DNA of 64,000 nt from Latrodectus hesperus (lineage: Eukaryota > Arthropoda > Arachnida > Araneae > Theridiidae). Under the pieces are notes generated by a model. It ran no database searches. It was not told where the DNA came from and was given only the letters and a program-made list of their open reading frames with translations. The stretch covers positions 127,243,292 to 127,307,291 of the forward strand of contig CM075850.1 of the NCBI GenBank assembly GCA_037975125.1. The letters are read 5' to 3'. The position numbers and the translations under genes were made by a program. Every line of letters starts with the position of its first letter. Position 1 is the stretch's first letter. Positions 15,501 through 28,871 of this stretch are shown here, piece by piece.

Positions 15501-17539
15501 ATAACACAAAATTTCACTACAATAATTGTATTTTATTCATAATAATTGTTTTATTCATAATAATTATATTCATAATAATTGTAATTTAATCAGAAACTTA
15601 ACTTATGTATTCCTATCAATAAAAAAATTTAATATTATGCAAATTAAATTAATGATACAAAACAGTCAATTCAACAAATAATTTAAATATATAAAAAATT
15701 ATATTTAAATCATTATTAACCTTAGTTAAAAATTTATAGTATGATATAATATAACATTAAAAGTAAACTATAAAAAATTTTTCTTAAAATTATTATTAAT
15801 TAAAATTAATGTAATCAGTATAAAATATTATATAAATCAAAAATTAATAAATATTTATCTGAGATTATACATTTGCATAATTCGAAAAAAACTAATGAAA
15901 ATTCTTATTTACAAACTGAATTTAATAATCGAATTATTTTAAAATAATATAAAATTTCATACTATTTAAAATATTATTGATCCGTTTTATGAAATATCAT
16001 AAAATATCCTTATAAACACTTTACTGCCATGAATATATTATTATTTCTTTAACAGTCGGTTCCGTACTAGTAGTAATCAATAGCATGCATTCGTTTGATT
16101 GAAAATGTTTTCATTTATTGAATATTAAATATTTACTAAGATTTCCCTCTAATGATTCAACATATTTGCTCCCTCATTACGAATGATAATTAAATATACT
16201 TATTTCCAAATTTAATATTTGAATATTTGAAAGTGTTAAAAAACTTTAATTAAGAAATATATAAATATTCGCTTATACGATTACTAGGAAAAGAGAATGT
16301 CTTATTCTTGAATTTCTAAGAAAATTATAAATGTCATTATTGAAAATCAATATCAATTTGCATGAATATTTTTTTAGAATTTTGAAGCTATAAATGTTTT
16401 ATATTTTAAATTTAAGTTTAAACTGCTGAATACAATGGCTTTTGAATATTCATAAAAATATTTATACATTAAATTATATATTGATAGTTATTTAACTGTT
16501 TTCTAAAATGTGTGTAACACATAATTACATTTCAACATTTTATGATAAGTGAAAATAATTAAAAAATATTTCAAAGCCCTTTTTAAATATAATTCAATAG
16601 TATAAAGAAGTCTACATATCATTTAATAAGATTTCATTTACACTTATATAAAAAATTAAAATCTTTTCCCATTAAGTATTACCAGTACTTTAAAAGGCAT
16701 ACTTATTCAATTTTCTATTCTATTAATTTTTCTCTTCGGAAGATTTTCATTAGAATTATACATGGAAATAATGATATATAAAAATAAAGGGAAAATACCT
16801 ACTTAAAAAAAGAACATAATTAAATATATAAATTTTTTTGCAAAATAAAAGCTTTTTGTAAGGAAAAGGACTAATTTTATTTAATAAAAATTTCGCATTT
16901 CATCAAAATCCCATTTTTTTATATCATTACACTCTTCCTAAAAAATAATATATAATTATAAAAACACAAGTACTTGTTATTTTAATAAAAAATTAAAATA
17001 GACTTGAACGTAATTAAGGCTTTCCTTTGTCTTTAAGTTCTGAAGAAACTTCAAAAGAATATAACAACATAATTACAATTATAATATTATTTATAGAAAA
17101 ACAAACATATATATAGACATCAAAGAGTAAAAAAGTAGCTTGTTTTTGTAAGTAATACGATACAGAATTTATTCTATAAAGGATGTAATTAAAATTTGTG
17201 AGCTCTGAATGTTCTGGAAAAATTTCCATTGCACCCTATTTAATGAAACATTCTTAAAATTTTCTCAAATATATTCGTTACACATATATATAAATATATT
17301 TATATATTAGTAAAACAATATTATATATATATTATTATTATTATTATTAAAAATTGAAAATTCAAGAGATAAGTTTTGTTAGAATTCCATATTATAATAG
17401 CCAGAAATGCTTGTTCTATATAAATAACAGGACATATTAATTTAGAAGCTTTTAAATCTTTAATATTAAATACTATAAACTCTTAGTTATCAAAATAATA
17501 AAATCATTTCTACAATACATATATGTCTAGATATCATAT
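12571..17539. other. AT-rich non-coding DNA with one unrecognised GC-richer patch
   Basis: No transposon ends or splice-bounded exons found. The patch at about 14300-14560 is GC-richer and holds a 70-codon frame (14323-14535) that I do not recognise; it lacks splice signals in a convincing arrangement and may be an old repeat. A short imperfect tandem of TTCATAATAATTG-type units lies at about 15535-15590. Other longer frames are AT-composition artefacts. Confidence 0.5.
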
Positions 17540-17793
17540 AAGAGAGGGTTGGTGAACTAATGGAATGCATGTCATTGATGGCACACGACACAATATTTTG
17601 AGCATGAAACCGATCGAAACGGTTTGAATTTTAATTAAAAATAATAAATTTGGAGCCTTACAACCACAAAGTTACGTCGAGAAATATAATTGCTATTGAT
17701 GCAACGCTTGTTTACACATACTAAATCTCATCTAGTAGATTCGAAAATCTATCTAATTTATGTGTAATATTTGCGGTTTTTAACGAATTAAAC

Positions 17794-18200
17794 ATGGCTA
17801 ATTCAACGAAAAAATGCAAAATAGGAAGTGTAAAAGAGAATTTCATACTTAGTGGTCCGAGAAATATGACATAATTAGTTGTTGATGATATTTATGACAT
17901 TTGGATAAGCCAAGCTTTCTATGCCGTTGGCTATGCGAATTTAAAGTAGAAAGGTGCGTTTTTCGTTTAACCAGAGCAGCATGAGGTGACAGTACGACTT
18001 TGCTCTAAGCGCCTCCGATAGATGGCACCACCAAAGGAAACACTCCTCAATCTTGACATTGATCTAGAGTGGGAGGAACTTTTCTTTAGAGCATTACACT
18101 CATAATGAGTAAAAGTGACAAATCGTTGTATTTTATATTCTGTAACAATAGTATGAGAAACACAGTCTGTAAAACACACTTTTGTAACAAATAACAAATC
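17794..18200 (+). pseudogene. hAT transposase N-terminus / BED finger, split by a SINE
   Basis: ATG 17794 begins M-A-N-S-T-K-K-C-K-I. After a frameshift, the frame gives E-F-H-T-stop-W-S-E-K-Y-D-I and, on the far side of the nested SINE (17880-18100), continues exactly in frame as M-S-K-S-D-K-S-L-Y-F-I-F-C-N-N-S-M and then V-C-K-T-H-F-C-N-K. This is the W..KY / C / H layout of BED zinc fingers, with one Cys position apparently replaced by Phe. Joining across the SINE target-site duplication restores the frame, which confirms both the hAT call and the SINE boundaries. Confidence 0.65.
17880..18100 (-). mobile_element. SINE (GGCTTGTCC-tail family), nested in the hAT
   Basis: A minus-strand, 5'-truncated SINE. 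Its 3' end (GGCTTATCCAAATGTCAT, then GTT/AAC-type tail) matches 33541, 55270 and 63552, and its middle (GATAGATGGCACCACCA at about 18017) matches 33668. It is flanked by CATAATTAGT (17870-17879) and CATAATGAGT (18101-18110), a 10-bp TSD with one mismatch. The tRNA head is missing. A minus-strand frame at 17967-18197 is incidental. Confidence 0.8.
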
Positions 18201-18655
18201 CGCTTGTCAAAAAGCATGCCCTAGCGAAAAGAATTTATTGCTTTTAAGACAGAAATAGCAGTTGACGTCTATGATTAAGTATGATGTCAGAAATTGATGT
18301 ACGAATACAGCAAGTTACGTGACTGCAAGTATCCTTTAATAAAAATCTGTTTAGCAAATGCGTTTTTTTTTTTACGATAATTTTGATGTTTAAAACTGTA
18401 AATCATAATTCAGACCATCAAAGATACTCCTTTATCTAGAAACACAATAAAAGTAAAAATCTTAAAACTGTCCTGAAATGTAACAAATCAACAAAAACTG
18501 TCATTACTTTCATTCTTTTCATATCACTGTTTCTTGAAGAAATTTTGCAGTTTTAGTAATTTTCGCTACAAATTGCGTAGCAAACGTCATTAAAAAATAG
18601 GCAATTGCGATAATGTCATTGAAGACAATTAATTACAAAAGTCTCAGATATATGT

Positions 18656-18934
18656 ACGGCTGTTAAAAATTCGCTTGCTGAGAAAGGAATTGATTTGAAA
18701 AAAATTCTTTCGGTAACAACTGATGGTTCTCCATGGGCAAAAAATTATTTTATTGGTTTATTTCAAACAGAGGTAGGACATTCAATTCCTGAATTCTACT
18801 GCATCATTTACCAACAAGTCTTATGTTTTAAAAGTGGTTTATCATCTCTTGATAATGAAATGACATTAATGACAAAAATTGTCAACATCATTTTGTTGAA
18901 ATCTTTAAATACACCAAAATTTGATGCTTTGTAG
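18656..18934 (+). pseudogene. hAT transposase catalytic-domain fragment
   Basis: An open segment reading D-I-C-T-A-V-K-N-S-L-A-E-K-G-I-D then I-L-S-V-T-T-D-G-S-P and, further on, F-Y-C-I-I-Y-Q-Q-V-L-C and L-M-T-K-I-V-N-I-I. T-D-G-(A/S)-P with the C-I-I-H-Q-(E/Q)-x-L-C strand is the hallmark core of hAT transposases; the first catalytic Asp region upstream is not clear, and the usual His of the second motif is Tyr here. Similar to the GTF2IRD2/ZBED branch. The next codons pass a stop at 18932 and then run D-E-V-K-S-C, so the decay is by point changes rather than deletion. Confidence 0.75.
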
Positions 18935-19074
18935 GATGAAGTCAAATCGTGTATAATGGCTTACTGATTATTGATTTTGTTTGCTGGTTGAGCTTTGGAA
19001 AAATACTGTAATAGTTTGGCAGCTGCTTGGAAAAAATCTGAAAGTTTCTACAAAATAAAAGAAAAATTGACAGT

Positions 19075-19521
19075 ATCCACAATTGTTGGATGTTATGTGG
19101 TTTTGGAAATTGATATCTTTTTACTGACAGCATAACATTTCACTGAATTGAACATTATAGATTCTAGAGGTACATATAAAAAAAAACAATTATCGTCATG
19201 ATAGATATTACTCGCGCTTTTGATGATAAACTGCATGTTTACAAAAAAAACTATTATTACAAAAAAATCCCACAAATATTTCCCAAACTTGACAAAAATG
19301 TAAAGGATACAAATGCAAAATAGGACGAAGAAAAAGTTACTGAAGATTTCATTTCTTTTAATGTTTCTTCAATCAAAGAATTTTCAGTAACATCTTCACA
19401 TTTCAAAGAATTACCAGAAATAATCAAGTTCATTATGCATCCTGATGTGATTTTCTTTGAGAAACTGAACTCACCCAAATTCGAATGGTTTAAAATAGAA
19501 GACTTTGAAAATGCTGGATGA
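19075..19521 (+). pseudogene. hAT transposase middle region, frameshifted
   Basis: Successive frames give Y-P-Q-L-L-D-V-M-W-F-W-K-L, then H-F-T-E-L-N-I-I-D-S-R-G, then from 19192 a long frame I-V-M-I-D-I-T-R-A-F-D-D-K-L with a single in-frame TAG (19321) before the TGA at 19519. These match, in order, the helical region between the catalytic core and the C-terminal domain of BED/hAT transposases. Inactive. Confidence 0.65.
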
Positions 19522-19635
19522 TTGCTTTTCATTCAGGTTTAATAAGGATTAAAAAGTTTATTGAAATATAGGGCAAAAGTGAAATTGATTGGAACAAAAA
19601 GATTAAAAAGCAGCATAAGTAAAAATGCTAGTAAC

Positions 19636-19850
19636 GAAATTTTGGCAAAATGGAATTCGGTTCCAAAATTCTTTAACTATTTGAAGAAGCAGACTGCTAT
19701 TTTAACCATATTTTCATCTACTTATGCCTTCGAGTCATTATTTTTAGAGATGAATAACATTAAAAAATGAATTAGAAACCATTGGACAGAAGATTCCACT
19801 TCAGCATGCATTCTACTAAAAATAGCAACTTATAACCGATAATTTAAAGT
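19636..19850 (+). pseudogene. hAT C-terminal dimerisation domain fragment
   Basis: The frame to the stop at 19768 reads V-P-K-F-F-N-Y-L-K-K-Q, then I-F-S-S-T-Y-A-F-E-S-L-F-L-E-M-N-N-I-K. After a stop it continues in another frame as R-N-H-W-T-E-D-S-T-S-A-C-I-L-L-K. This is the hATC signature (S-T-Y-x-C-E-x-x-F-S-x-M followed by N-R-L-T-D-E). The conserved Cys before E is Phe here. It marks the 3' end of the transposase. Confidence 0.75.
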
Positions 19851-21132
19851 TACTTATCATCTAATCTGCAACATTAGAAGTTACTCTCACTTTAACTTGA
19901 ATTACAAATATAACGCTATTTTTTGTTGTTAAATAGAGTTTTAAGTTATCAATATTTAATTTTAACTTCACAATAATCAGTTTGTCATAATTACATCACG
20001 ACACGTCTATGGTCTCATTAAACATTTCTTTAGAAAAAAGGGCACGATGATCCATAACGATACGAGATCCATGATATAGGATGTGATACAAGGTAAAATA
20101 TAATTAAATATTATTTCCTTCACTGAATATACTTATCGAAATTTAATTTTTAAAAATAATTTTGTTAGAAATCAGTACTATTTTGAAAAGAAGTTATTAA
20201 TACCTATTTTCAACTCCTTCCCAATATAAACTCTCTTACCGTTTTCCTAATTAGAAGCCTGATCATAAAACACGTTTCATAAGTCTGAATTCCTTTTCCC
20301 CCGTGCTATCCCAGTTATTATTTGCATCGTATATAATTAAAAGATGAAAGCAATGATGATGAGAGACACATGGCTTTACGTCATCTTCTTCCGTAGCCAA
20401 AAGATCCGCCAACAGACCACCAGACCGTGCATCTGTTTGCTCAGTAAACGAGTTTTGTACTTTATTTTCATCTAATGAATGTAAGTCACAAAAAAGCAAG
20501 CAGTAATTACGCCACAGTTTCTAAGATAACAGTTGCCAGCCAATCATCATTGCCATGCGTTGAAAAAGAACAGTTAATGACAAAACAATGATGTTTGGCA
20601 TCCGCTAAAATCACTGCTACTTAGGCTGTTTTTTTTTCTTCCCTCTCGTAAAACTTTTATCTATTTTCGACACGCATGCTAATAGAAGAACTTTCCTTTT
20701 AATTCGATTGCTGACGTTTTGCATTTAATTGTCTGACCTTAATTAATTTCTTGATCAAAATGAGAAATATCAATGCAAGATGTTTTGCGATTTAATGAAT
20801 TTCTCGCAATAATTTCTGTTTTAAAATTGTGCAACTTAATTTAGATTTTTTACTCTTTTGATTAAATCAAAAATTTTATATATAGAAATGTGTTATGTTT
20901 TATTTTAATTTAACATCATATCTTTTTTTTGTGTTAGGATTTAGTTAGTTTATTTTTCAGAGATATTAGTGCAAAAGCTCTGAATTTGAAAATTCCAAAT
21001 TTAATACCATTGATAAAATTTAATATTATAATAAAAATTAATATAATAATATAATAATATGAAAAATTGTTTTAAATATTTTAGTGTATAATTTCAGGTA
21101 TTATTTTAGCTTGCAGAGTTTATAGCAGTCTA
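19851..21132. other. non-coding DNA with a GC-richer patch at 20240-20660
   Basis: The patch at 20240-20660 is clearly less AT-rich than its surroundings and contains a minus-strand frame (20263-20499; 78 codons, acidic run E-E-D-D). I recognise no domain and see no convincing splice sites. It might be a regulatory element, an untranslated exon or an old repeat. The rest is plain AT-rich DNA. Confidence 0.4.
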
Positions 21133-21179
21133 TTATTTTAGTGATTAACATTTTATTGTAATGTTAATCACTAAAATAA
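21133..21179. repeat. perfect 20-bp inverted repeat
   Basis: Arms TTATTTTAGTGATTAACATT (21133-21152) and its exact complement (21160-21179) with a 7-bp loop. It would form a strong hairpin in single strands. No TSD or second copy identified. Confidence 0.85.
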
Positions 21180-22686
21180 GTAATTATAATTATATTTGCT
21201 AGAAAATTACAATTTATTTTGTTTTAAAGTAAATATTTAGATTCCGATCCATTTATAGTCTAATTATGCATAAAATATCAAACTTGGGACAGAAAATAAT
21301 AAAACGAAACAATAATCAATTTTGTAACAAAATGCTTAAGGTTTGAATACATTTGTCGTATAAACTTTAAAAAATCTTAATTTTATGCCAGTTCTTAATT
21401 TTAAAAATACTTAATTTTATAAATTGATCGTTTTGTTTGATTTTAAATCATTGGAGTTTAATTTTTTGATGATTTTGCTGAAAATTAATTAAATATTTAT
21501 TACCTGCATCTTTGTCAATTAAGTTACTGCGATTATTTCTGCTGTAAATGTTCTTACTTAGGTTGCTGAAAAGTTAAGGAAGATTTTTAGTTAAACTGCT
21601 GTTTTTTTTCTATTATATTTATATACAGTTTAAAATGCTGTTTTTATTAAGAGTAAAATACTATCATTGAAAGTATTACAGTTAAAATATATAGTAAATG
21701 CAACAATTTATTCCTCTGAAATAGGAAAGCAAAGTATGCAAAACTCATATTAAATAATACAAATCGCAAACAAAGTCCATGATTAATTCGAAAAAAAATA
21801 TTTCACTTTATTCGTTGAATATTTTTAAAATATGATATAAAATAAGTATAAGCTGCTTTTTAAAATTAATTTTTGAACCCTTGTTTTGGTCAAATGATTT
21901 TATTTAAAAATTATTTATAACGCAATTCAGTTTTCTTTTAAATTTCAGTTCAGCTGCTTTGAATTTCAATTTCACGGAACGAAACTGAATTTTTCAGTTT
22001 ATCTGCAATGAGTTTTGAGATGAACTTATATTTGACATGTGTTAAAAGCAATTTTTTTGTCATGGCGAGACAATAACTGTTTCCTTCATTACAAATTAAA
22101 TTCTCTTAAGGTATCCACCTATGTTCAAAGTAACTTTTTCTAAAAGTTAATTTTGATTTTCTTTTATCTTGTATTGAGTTAAATTATACTGTAAAAAACA
22201 TAAAATTAATCAAAATTTTACTTTCTACTTTTTGTGAAAACTTTATATGGCAAATTTTAGTGAAATTTTAACAAAACGGCTAAAACTTTACGGAAAATTC
22301 TAATGCATCATTCTTAATTTAATTTGAGCATAAGGTTTATGTGACAATGTTCTTTGAAATGAAGCAAAATCTAAGAAAAATATTTAGTGATAAAGAAAAT
22401 GTGGTTAAATACATACGGCAATCTGCATATTTTACGAAATTTTACTGAATATTCCCTTTAAAAATAGCTGTAAATGAAAAATGTTCTTCATGTAAGTTCA
22501 AAATTTTGCTTCATTTCATAAATAATAACACGCAAAATATATAAGCCAAGTTTCATTTATGTATCTTCATTATTACTTGAGATATCGTAAAGGGGGAGGG
22601 GGGTAGATTTTGTGAAAAAAGTTTTAGGAGAAAATTAACTTTAAAATAATATTCTCGCTATTATATATAATAATATAATTATATTA

Positions 22687-22688
<2 letters not shown>
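21180..22688. other. AT-rich non-coding DNA
   Basis: No supported feature. A G-rich tract (AGGGGGAGGGGGG) lies near 22590. Confidence 0.5.

Positions 22689-22772
<84 letters not shown>
22689..22772. repeat. (TG)n microsatellite
   Basis: About 84 bp of uninterrupted TG repeats. Such alternating purine-pyrimidine tracts can adopt Z-DNA. Confidence 0.97.
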
Positions 22773-23440
<668 letters not shown>

Positions 23441-23761
23441 ACATTTTAAAAATAATTTAGAAAATAATTTAATTAGCATTACAAGTAAAAAATTGAAAAA
23501 TATAAGATTTGTAGAAAAGAAAACTTTCATATTATTTTAGAACATTATATCAATATCCTGCATTCATTTCGTGCATCTTTTACACAAATACCCAATTTCT
23601 GACTGCAATTTACATTTTCCGTTTCTTTCTTTGTACAGCTGTTTATCGGGCTTCTTTCATTCCATCTTGTATTTATATTATTATTGTTGTAATTTTTACG
23701 AATTTAAAAGTAAACATTTGATAAAGGCATCATTAAATTAATGCATATGCATAGAGAAAGC

Positions 23762-23827
23762 ATACCACAGGTGCCAATGACATACAAACCCAACCTTAAG
23801 AAGAAGCAGAAGAAGAAGTATACCACA
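23762..23827 (+). mobile_element. LINE family 1, extreme 5' truncation (about 50 bp)
   Basis: GGTGCCAATGACATACAAAC and the following C-rich bases plus an AAGAAG tail (23770-23819) match only the last 30-40 bp and the GAA tail of LINE family 1. The 8-mer ATACCACA flanks it exactly (23762-23769 and 23820-23827); the repeat extends to 12 bp with one mismatch. So this is a genuine insertion of only about 50 bp, not a remnant of a longer copy. Confidence 0.8.
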
Positions 23828-26800
23828 TATTGGATTCCAATATTTTTCAAGACATTTAAAAAGAATTTACATCCATCTGCATTTATCTCGTTCAATGGAT
23901 AAAAGTCACTACAAGAGATAATGTACAAATACGATCAGATTTTGTAATTTAAAAAAAAAAATCAAATATGCCAAAATGATGATTCTTTAAACCTATAATT
24001 TAAAAAAATGTCTTCTGAGAAATTGATGAATAGTTTTTCGTTTGTCTTAAATGATGATTTCAGAAGCAATTCTAAATCAAGGTTATTTTTATATATTGCA
24101 TCAAAACATAAGATTAAGCAACTTAACATGTTCAAATCACATATTTAACAATTTCACGCTTAAAAATTTATTGATGGATTCAAAATACAAATAATCGCAA
24201 GCAAAGTCGGTCATTTCTTTAAGAATTCACTTACAATTACCGATTAAAATGAATCGACAACTTAATGCTCCCCCATCAGCGGGAACTTGTAAATCTACTC
24301 TTGTTATACAAAATTGCTGTGATAGAATTTTGATTACAAATTATACAATACAATAGAAATTACGAGACCAGGCTCTCCTGGACTGATTTTTCATGCTTTC
24401 CATTAATGTTATTGTACTTTTTGTCCATGGAAAAGTTTCTTGGAAAATGAAGAGATTTATAGCTGTATATAAAAGTGTTCCAATACCTTTTTATTTCGCG
24501 ATTAACATTTTTAGAAAAGGAAACATAAATACAGATTTGGCAAGAATGACCTTTATTATTGCATCATAATACAGCCTCACCTTTAAAAACTAAACTCAAT
24601 AAATGTATAATGCAGAAAATAATTTTCCATACGCAAAAAAATGAGTACAATGAAATTAAAAAATAAAAATGATGAAAAAATATAATAAAATAAAATAATT
24701 TGTATACAATTACTGGCAAATATTGAAAAAAATAATAAAATAATTAGCAATTAAGGGCATAAAGTTTGCCTTAAAATCAATAAAAAGGAAAGCAAACATT
24801 TTTATTCAAAATGACTTTGTATATGTATTTCTTCTATCTACTTTAAGCGTTTAGTTTGTGCTCCGACTATTCTATAAAATTGAGACAAACCGATCTTCGA
24901 CTTGCTATTGTATATTTATATAAGTATTTGTCTTCTTGTACTTGTAAAAAATTATGTTTTTAAAATCTGGGATTGCAGCTTCAATTTTCAAAAATATTTT
25001 TTTCAATAGAATATTTTGTAATTTATTTTAGAAATTAAAGCAATGTTTAAATTATATACCAATATTTTTAAGAGTTCTTAAGTTTTCTGCCGTTATATAT
25101 ATATATATAATTTATGTGACTTATTGCAGTGCAATTCAAATGGCCACATATAACAAGAAAAATAAATGAATATTACACATATTCTTAGCTTAAATATTTC
25201 ATTCATTTTCCCCTTTTACATGTTAAATTTGTATCATTATATAATACATTATTTTGAAAAATTTTTATTCAAATATATTTCAAGAGGGATAGCGCATCAA
25301 CTTTTCAAATAAATAATTAATAAACAAAATTTCAAATAAATCATTAATATAAACTTAATTTATGACTCAATGATTTGACATCTTAACAGTATTATACTTT
25401 CAATAACAAAATGCTGATTTTTAATTGAAAGAAAAAACAAATTTTGTAAAAAATGTTTATCACACTGTTGCTTACCAATTATCATAAATCAATACCAATT
25501 TAATGTAATTTTACTTCTTGGTAGGGAATTGATTTTAATTAAAATTTACTTGAATATTAACTGATAATACTATAAAAAACTAAGAATATATCAAATTAAT
25601 TTATTAAAAACAGTTTATTATAATAACAATAAACTGGTTTTAATTAGTTAATTTGATTAGTTTATTAAAATCAGTTTTATTTATAATTTTAATAATATAA
25701 TAAACTAAAAAACAGTATTAAAATTATGATAAACTGTTAAAAGTTTATATTGTTATTGCTATTCAATATTTAATATTGAGTTCATAGGTGTATTCTCTAC
25801 TATTACAAATATAAATTAGCTATATATATATAATTCATATTGCTTACTTTAACAATATTAAACTAATATTAATACTGAAATCACATGTTAACGATTTACC
25901 ATACATAATTTCCTGATATTGTACTGTAATATATTCCACATTAAGATATTTCAATGAAATTAAATATTTGAATATCAGATGATATTGATTAATGATAAAA
26001 TATCTTACTTATGTTCTTGTCAAATATTCAGTTTATTGTATTCATAAAGATATAAAAGTTTTTGTTTTCAATAATTATCCTATACCACTTTCACACTTAG
26101 AGAATTGTATAAAATTTATTTTGGTTGTCAACAAATTTCTGAAATTCAACTTCGTCAGTGTACTCTTCGATAATTCAATATACACGAAGTTTATGAAATT
26201 AAATACCTAACTTGGATATGTAATATGTTGTTCTAATAATGTCCATAAAACATACAGACTAAAAGATATCTTATGCAGATAAATTAATCAGATTACGTTG
26301 TCAAATTTGGCAAACATTTCGGAAGTCTCTGTCAATATTGAATGGTAAATAGGTTTCTTAACTACATATTCAGAAACTATAAGTATTTTTCAGTAAACAA
26401 TCAGAGTAAAGAGAATATATACGTCGATTCAAATGCAATTTTATATGTGAGTACCAGACAAGACTAGGAAAATTTAATTTGAAAATACTTCAAGTTACAG
26501 AAAATGTTCATCGAACTAGGTTTCTGATTTACTTTTATAATTTCAGATGCAAATAGTTGTAATATCGTGAGAATTGTGATAAAATTATATGTTATAAACA
26601 TTCTTCTTCTTTTAAATATATGTATTGTATATAAAATAATTGTGTATAAAGTTGATGCTACACTAATATCATCAAAATAACATTACCAAAATACTTTTTT
26701 ATGCAAAAGAACTTTGATTTAATTATCATACTCATCATATTATTAAACAATGTTTCGCTTCTCAAATTAATGATATATATTCATTCTTCATCTAATATAA

Positions 26801-28569
26801 ACATAGACGTAGTATACTAACACTAAATAATAAAAAATTATATTTTATAAATATCACATAAATAATTAAAATTCACTTATAAAATGTCCTTAAATATTAA
26901 TATCATTTTAAAATTAATTAGTGTTTAAATAAAATATAATAAAAAAATTTCAATGACAGAAATTAAAATTAGTTACTAGGATGGTAAAAATTTCATTACA
27001 TGATTCTTCTTCTACAATTTAATTCCGATAAACGTTATATTTTAATTTGGAAATAAAAACTTTTTAAATTATTTTATATTTAATTCCAACTATACATATT
27101 TAAGCTCCAAATTATAGGTAAATAATATAATACAAAATACAACATTGCTTTAAAATTAAATAATCCCATTTTAATATATTTCCCTATAATTATATATATT
27201 AACATTTTAAATATTCAATTAAATAAAAAAATTTTAATATTGTAACATTGAAAATTCTAATTGTATAACGTTAACTCCCAATAAAAGCGCCAAAAAGCAT
27301 TCGAAGTATTTTAAAGAATTCTTATATTAATAAGTTGCAAAAATTAGTAAATGCCAAAATGACAAATAACAGTTCCAATTATTTTACTAGATCAAACTGT
27401 AATAAACTGAAAAATATTATTTCCCAATGAAAACTTTAGAAAGTGAAAAATGGAAACTTCTTTCTCCGCCTTCTTAAAGCGCTCTATTGATACTAAGTCT
27501 TAAAACCTTTCTTTATAAAACTTTCTGAGACCAAACATTCCTACTTTTTCTTTCTCTTCACCACTGAAGAAGAAATAAATTGATTCTTTCACAGGGGGAA
27601 AAGAATATTAGACGCCGATTCCCATGGCAAGAAGAAAAGCCACCCAGAAAAGTTATGATGAGTCAAGTACCTTCGAGGCATCTTTCATTGGCGGATCTTT
27701 GAACCACATCCAAAATAAACTCCAACTTCACTGTTTTTCCGGCGATGAAGAAGCCCAATGTCTACGTCTATGGCATCATGTAGACTGACTTCAAGTGCAG
27801 CGCTAACTTTTATAGACGAATATTATATCTGCTTTAAAAAAGATTATGCTCAAAATTAAGTTAAAACTTCCTTTCAGATATGAGTGGCAAAGAGTGCGTT
27901 AAAGCGTGGATATTTATTTTTACTTAAATTTAAAAATAAATTAATTATTAAGATATAATTATAATTAATAATAAATCAAAATGAATTTTAAATGTTATAT
28001 ATTATCATTTGTTTGCTTATAATTTATTTTTGATTAAAATATAAGATATTTTAATTAAAAATAAAAAATTAGAAAACAAATAATAATATATATTATTTGC
28101 AAAGAATTTATCATTACTAGAATTGTTTTGAACCATATTAAGGAAAAATAGCTCAAATAACTTTTTTCTTTTTTAAAATTTAAATATTAGCTGTATTTTT
28201 GATCATACTGGTTATATTGGTAAGCCACCATTAGTATCCTTAAATAAAATAACTACATTAATTTTAATTAAAAGTTTACACAGTTATTTATACATACTAA
28301 TGTTACCTTCTTGCAATGCGTCATACACACGTTGAATAGTTTTATTTCTTTGTAATTATGTATAATATACAGTTCACGATAATTTGGAGATATTAGACCA
28401 AGGAAATGAACAGGCGACATTCTTGCAAGGGAAAAACTTGACCATTCAGTTATTTTCATCTCAGAGCTCACATATTTAGAGTTGTTCTCGAGGGAAAGGC
28501 TCAAAATAAAGGAAAATAGTTAATAACTTGACCTTACAAATGGTATAAAGGTAAATGAGCAGGACTTTC
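23828..28569. other. non-coding DNA with two notable patches
   Basis: Mostly AT-rich with no exon or transposon end. At 25595-25755 the motif CAGTTTATTA or its complement ATAAACTG recurs about five times in both orientations. At about 27420-27830 the sequence is GC-richer and carries several AAGAAG and CTTCTT stretches. Nothing coding was recognised there; it could be an old repeat or a regulatory region. A (TA)n run of about 18 bp lies near 25097. Confidence 0.45.
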
Positions 28570-28818
28570 ACTAACTCTGCCTTGTGACAGGTCTATCCTG
28601 TCAGGTCCTATTCAACACATGTCTATCCTGACATGACATTGGGGCACAAGGAAGCTCTCATGTATTCTGGGGTTGTAGCAAGCGATTTTCCGCTCTTCTC
28701 AAAATACCGGTAGGAGCAGGCATCACCTCAGATCATCTTGGACTATCTTGGAGTGGAAGAGGAAGATATCCACAAATATCTATTTCTTCTATATCTATTT
28801 CTATTCTAAAATATTTCT

Positions 28819-28871
<53 letters not shown>

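Larger units (their letters stand above)
17540..19850 (+). mobile_element. decayed BED/hAT-type DNA transposon
   Basis: An hAT-superfamily transposase gene of the BED-finger type (related to ZBED/GTF2IRD2-like host-domesticated proteins), read on the plus strand through many frameshifts. The order of pieces is as expected: ATG and M-A-N-S-T-K-K near 17794, a BED-finger-like segment interrupted by a SINE, a catalytic-domain segment (18656-18934), a middle region (19075-19521), and the hAT C-terminal dimerisation region (19636 to about 19850). Terminal inverted repeats could not be fixed; a degraded left end may lie near 17545 (GGTTGGTGAACTAATGG). Confidence 0.75.

Noticed and set aside
27500..27560. 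Possible nAChR exon 3 on the minus strand (a frame reading N-V-W-S-Q)
   Set aside because: Upstream codons do not give the expected D/N-x-K-N-Q and there are no matching splice sites; chance match.
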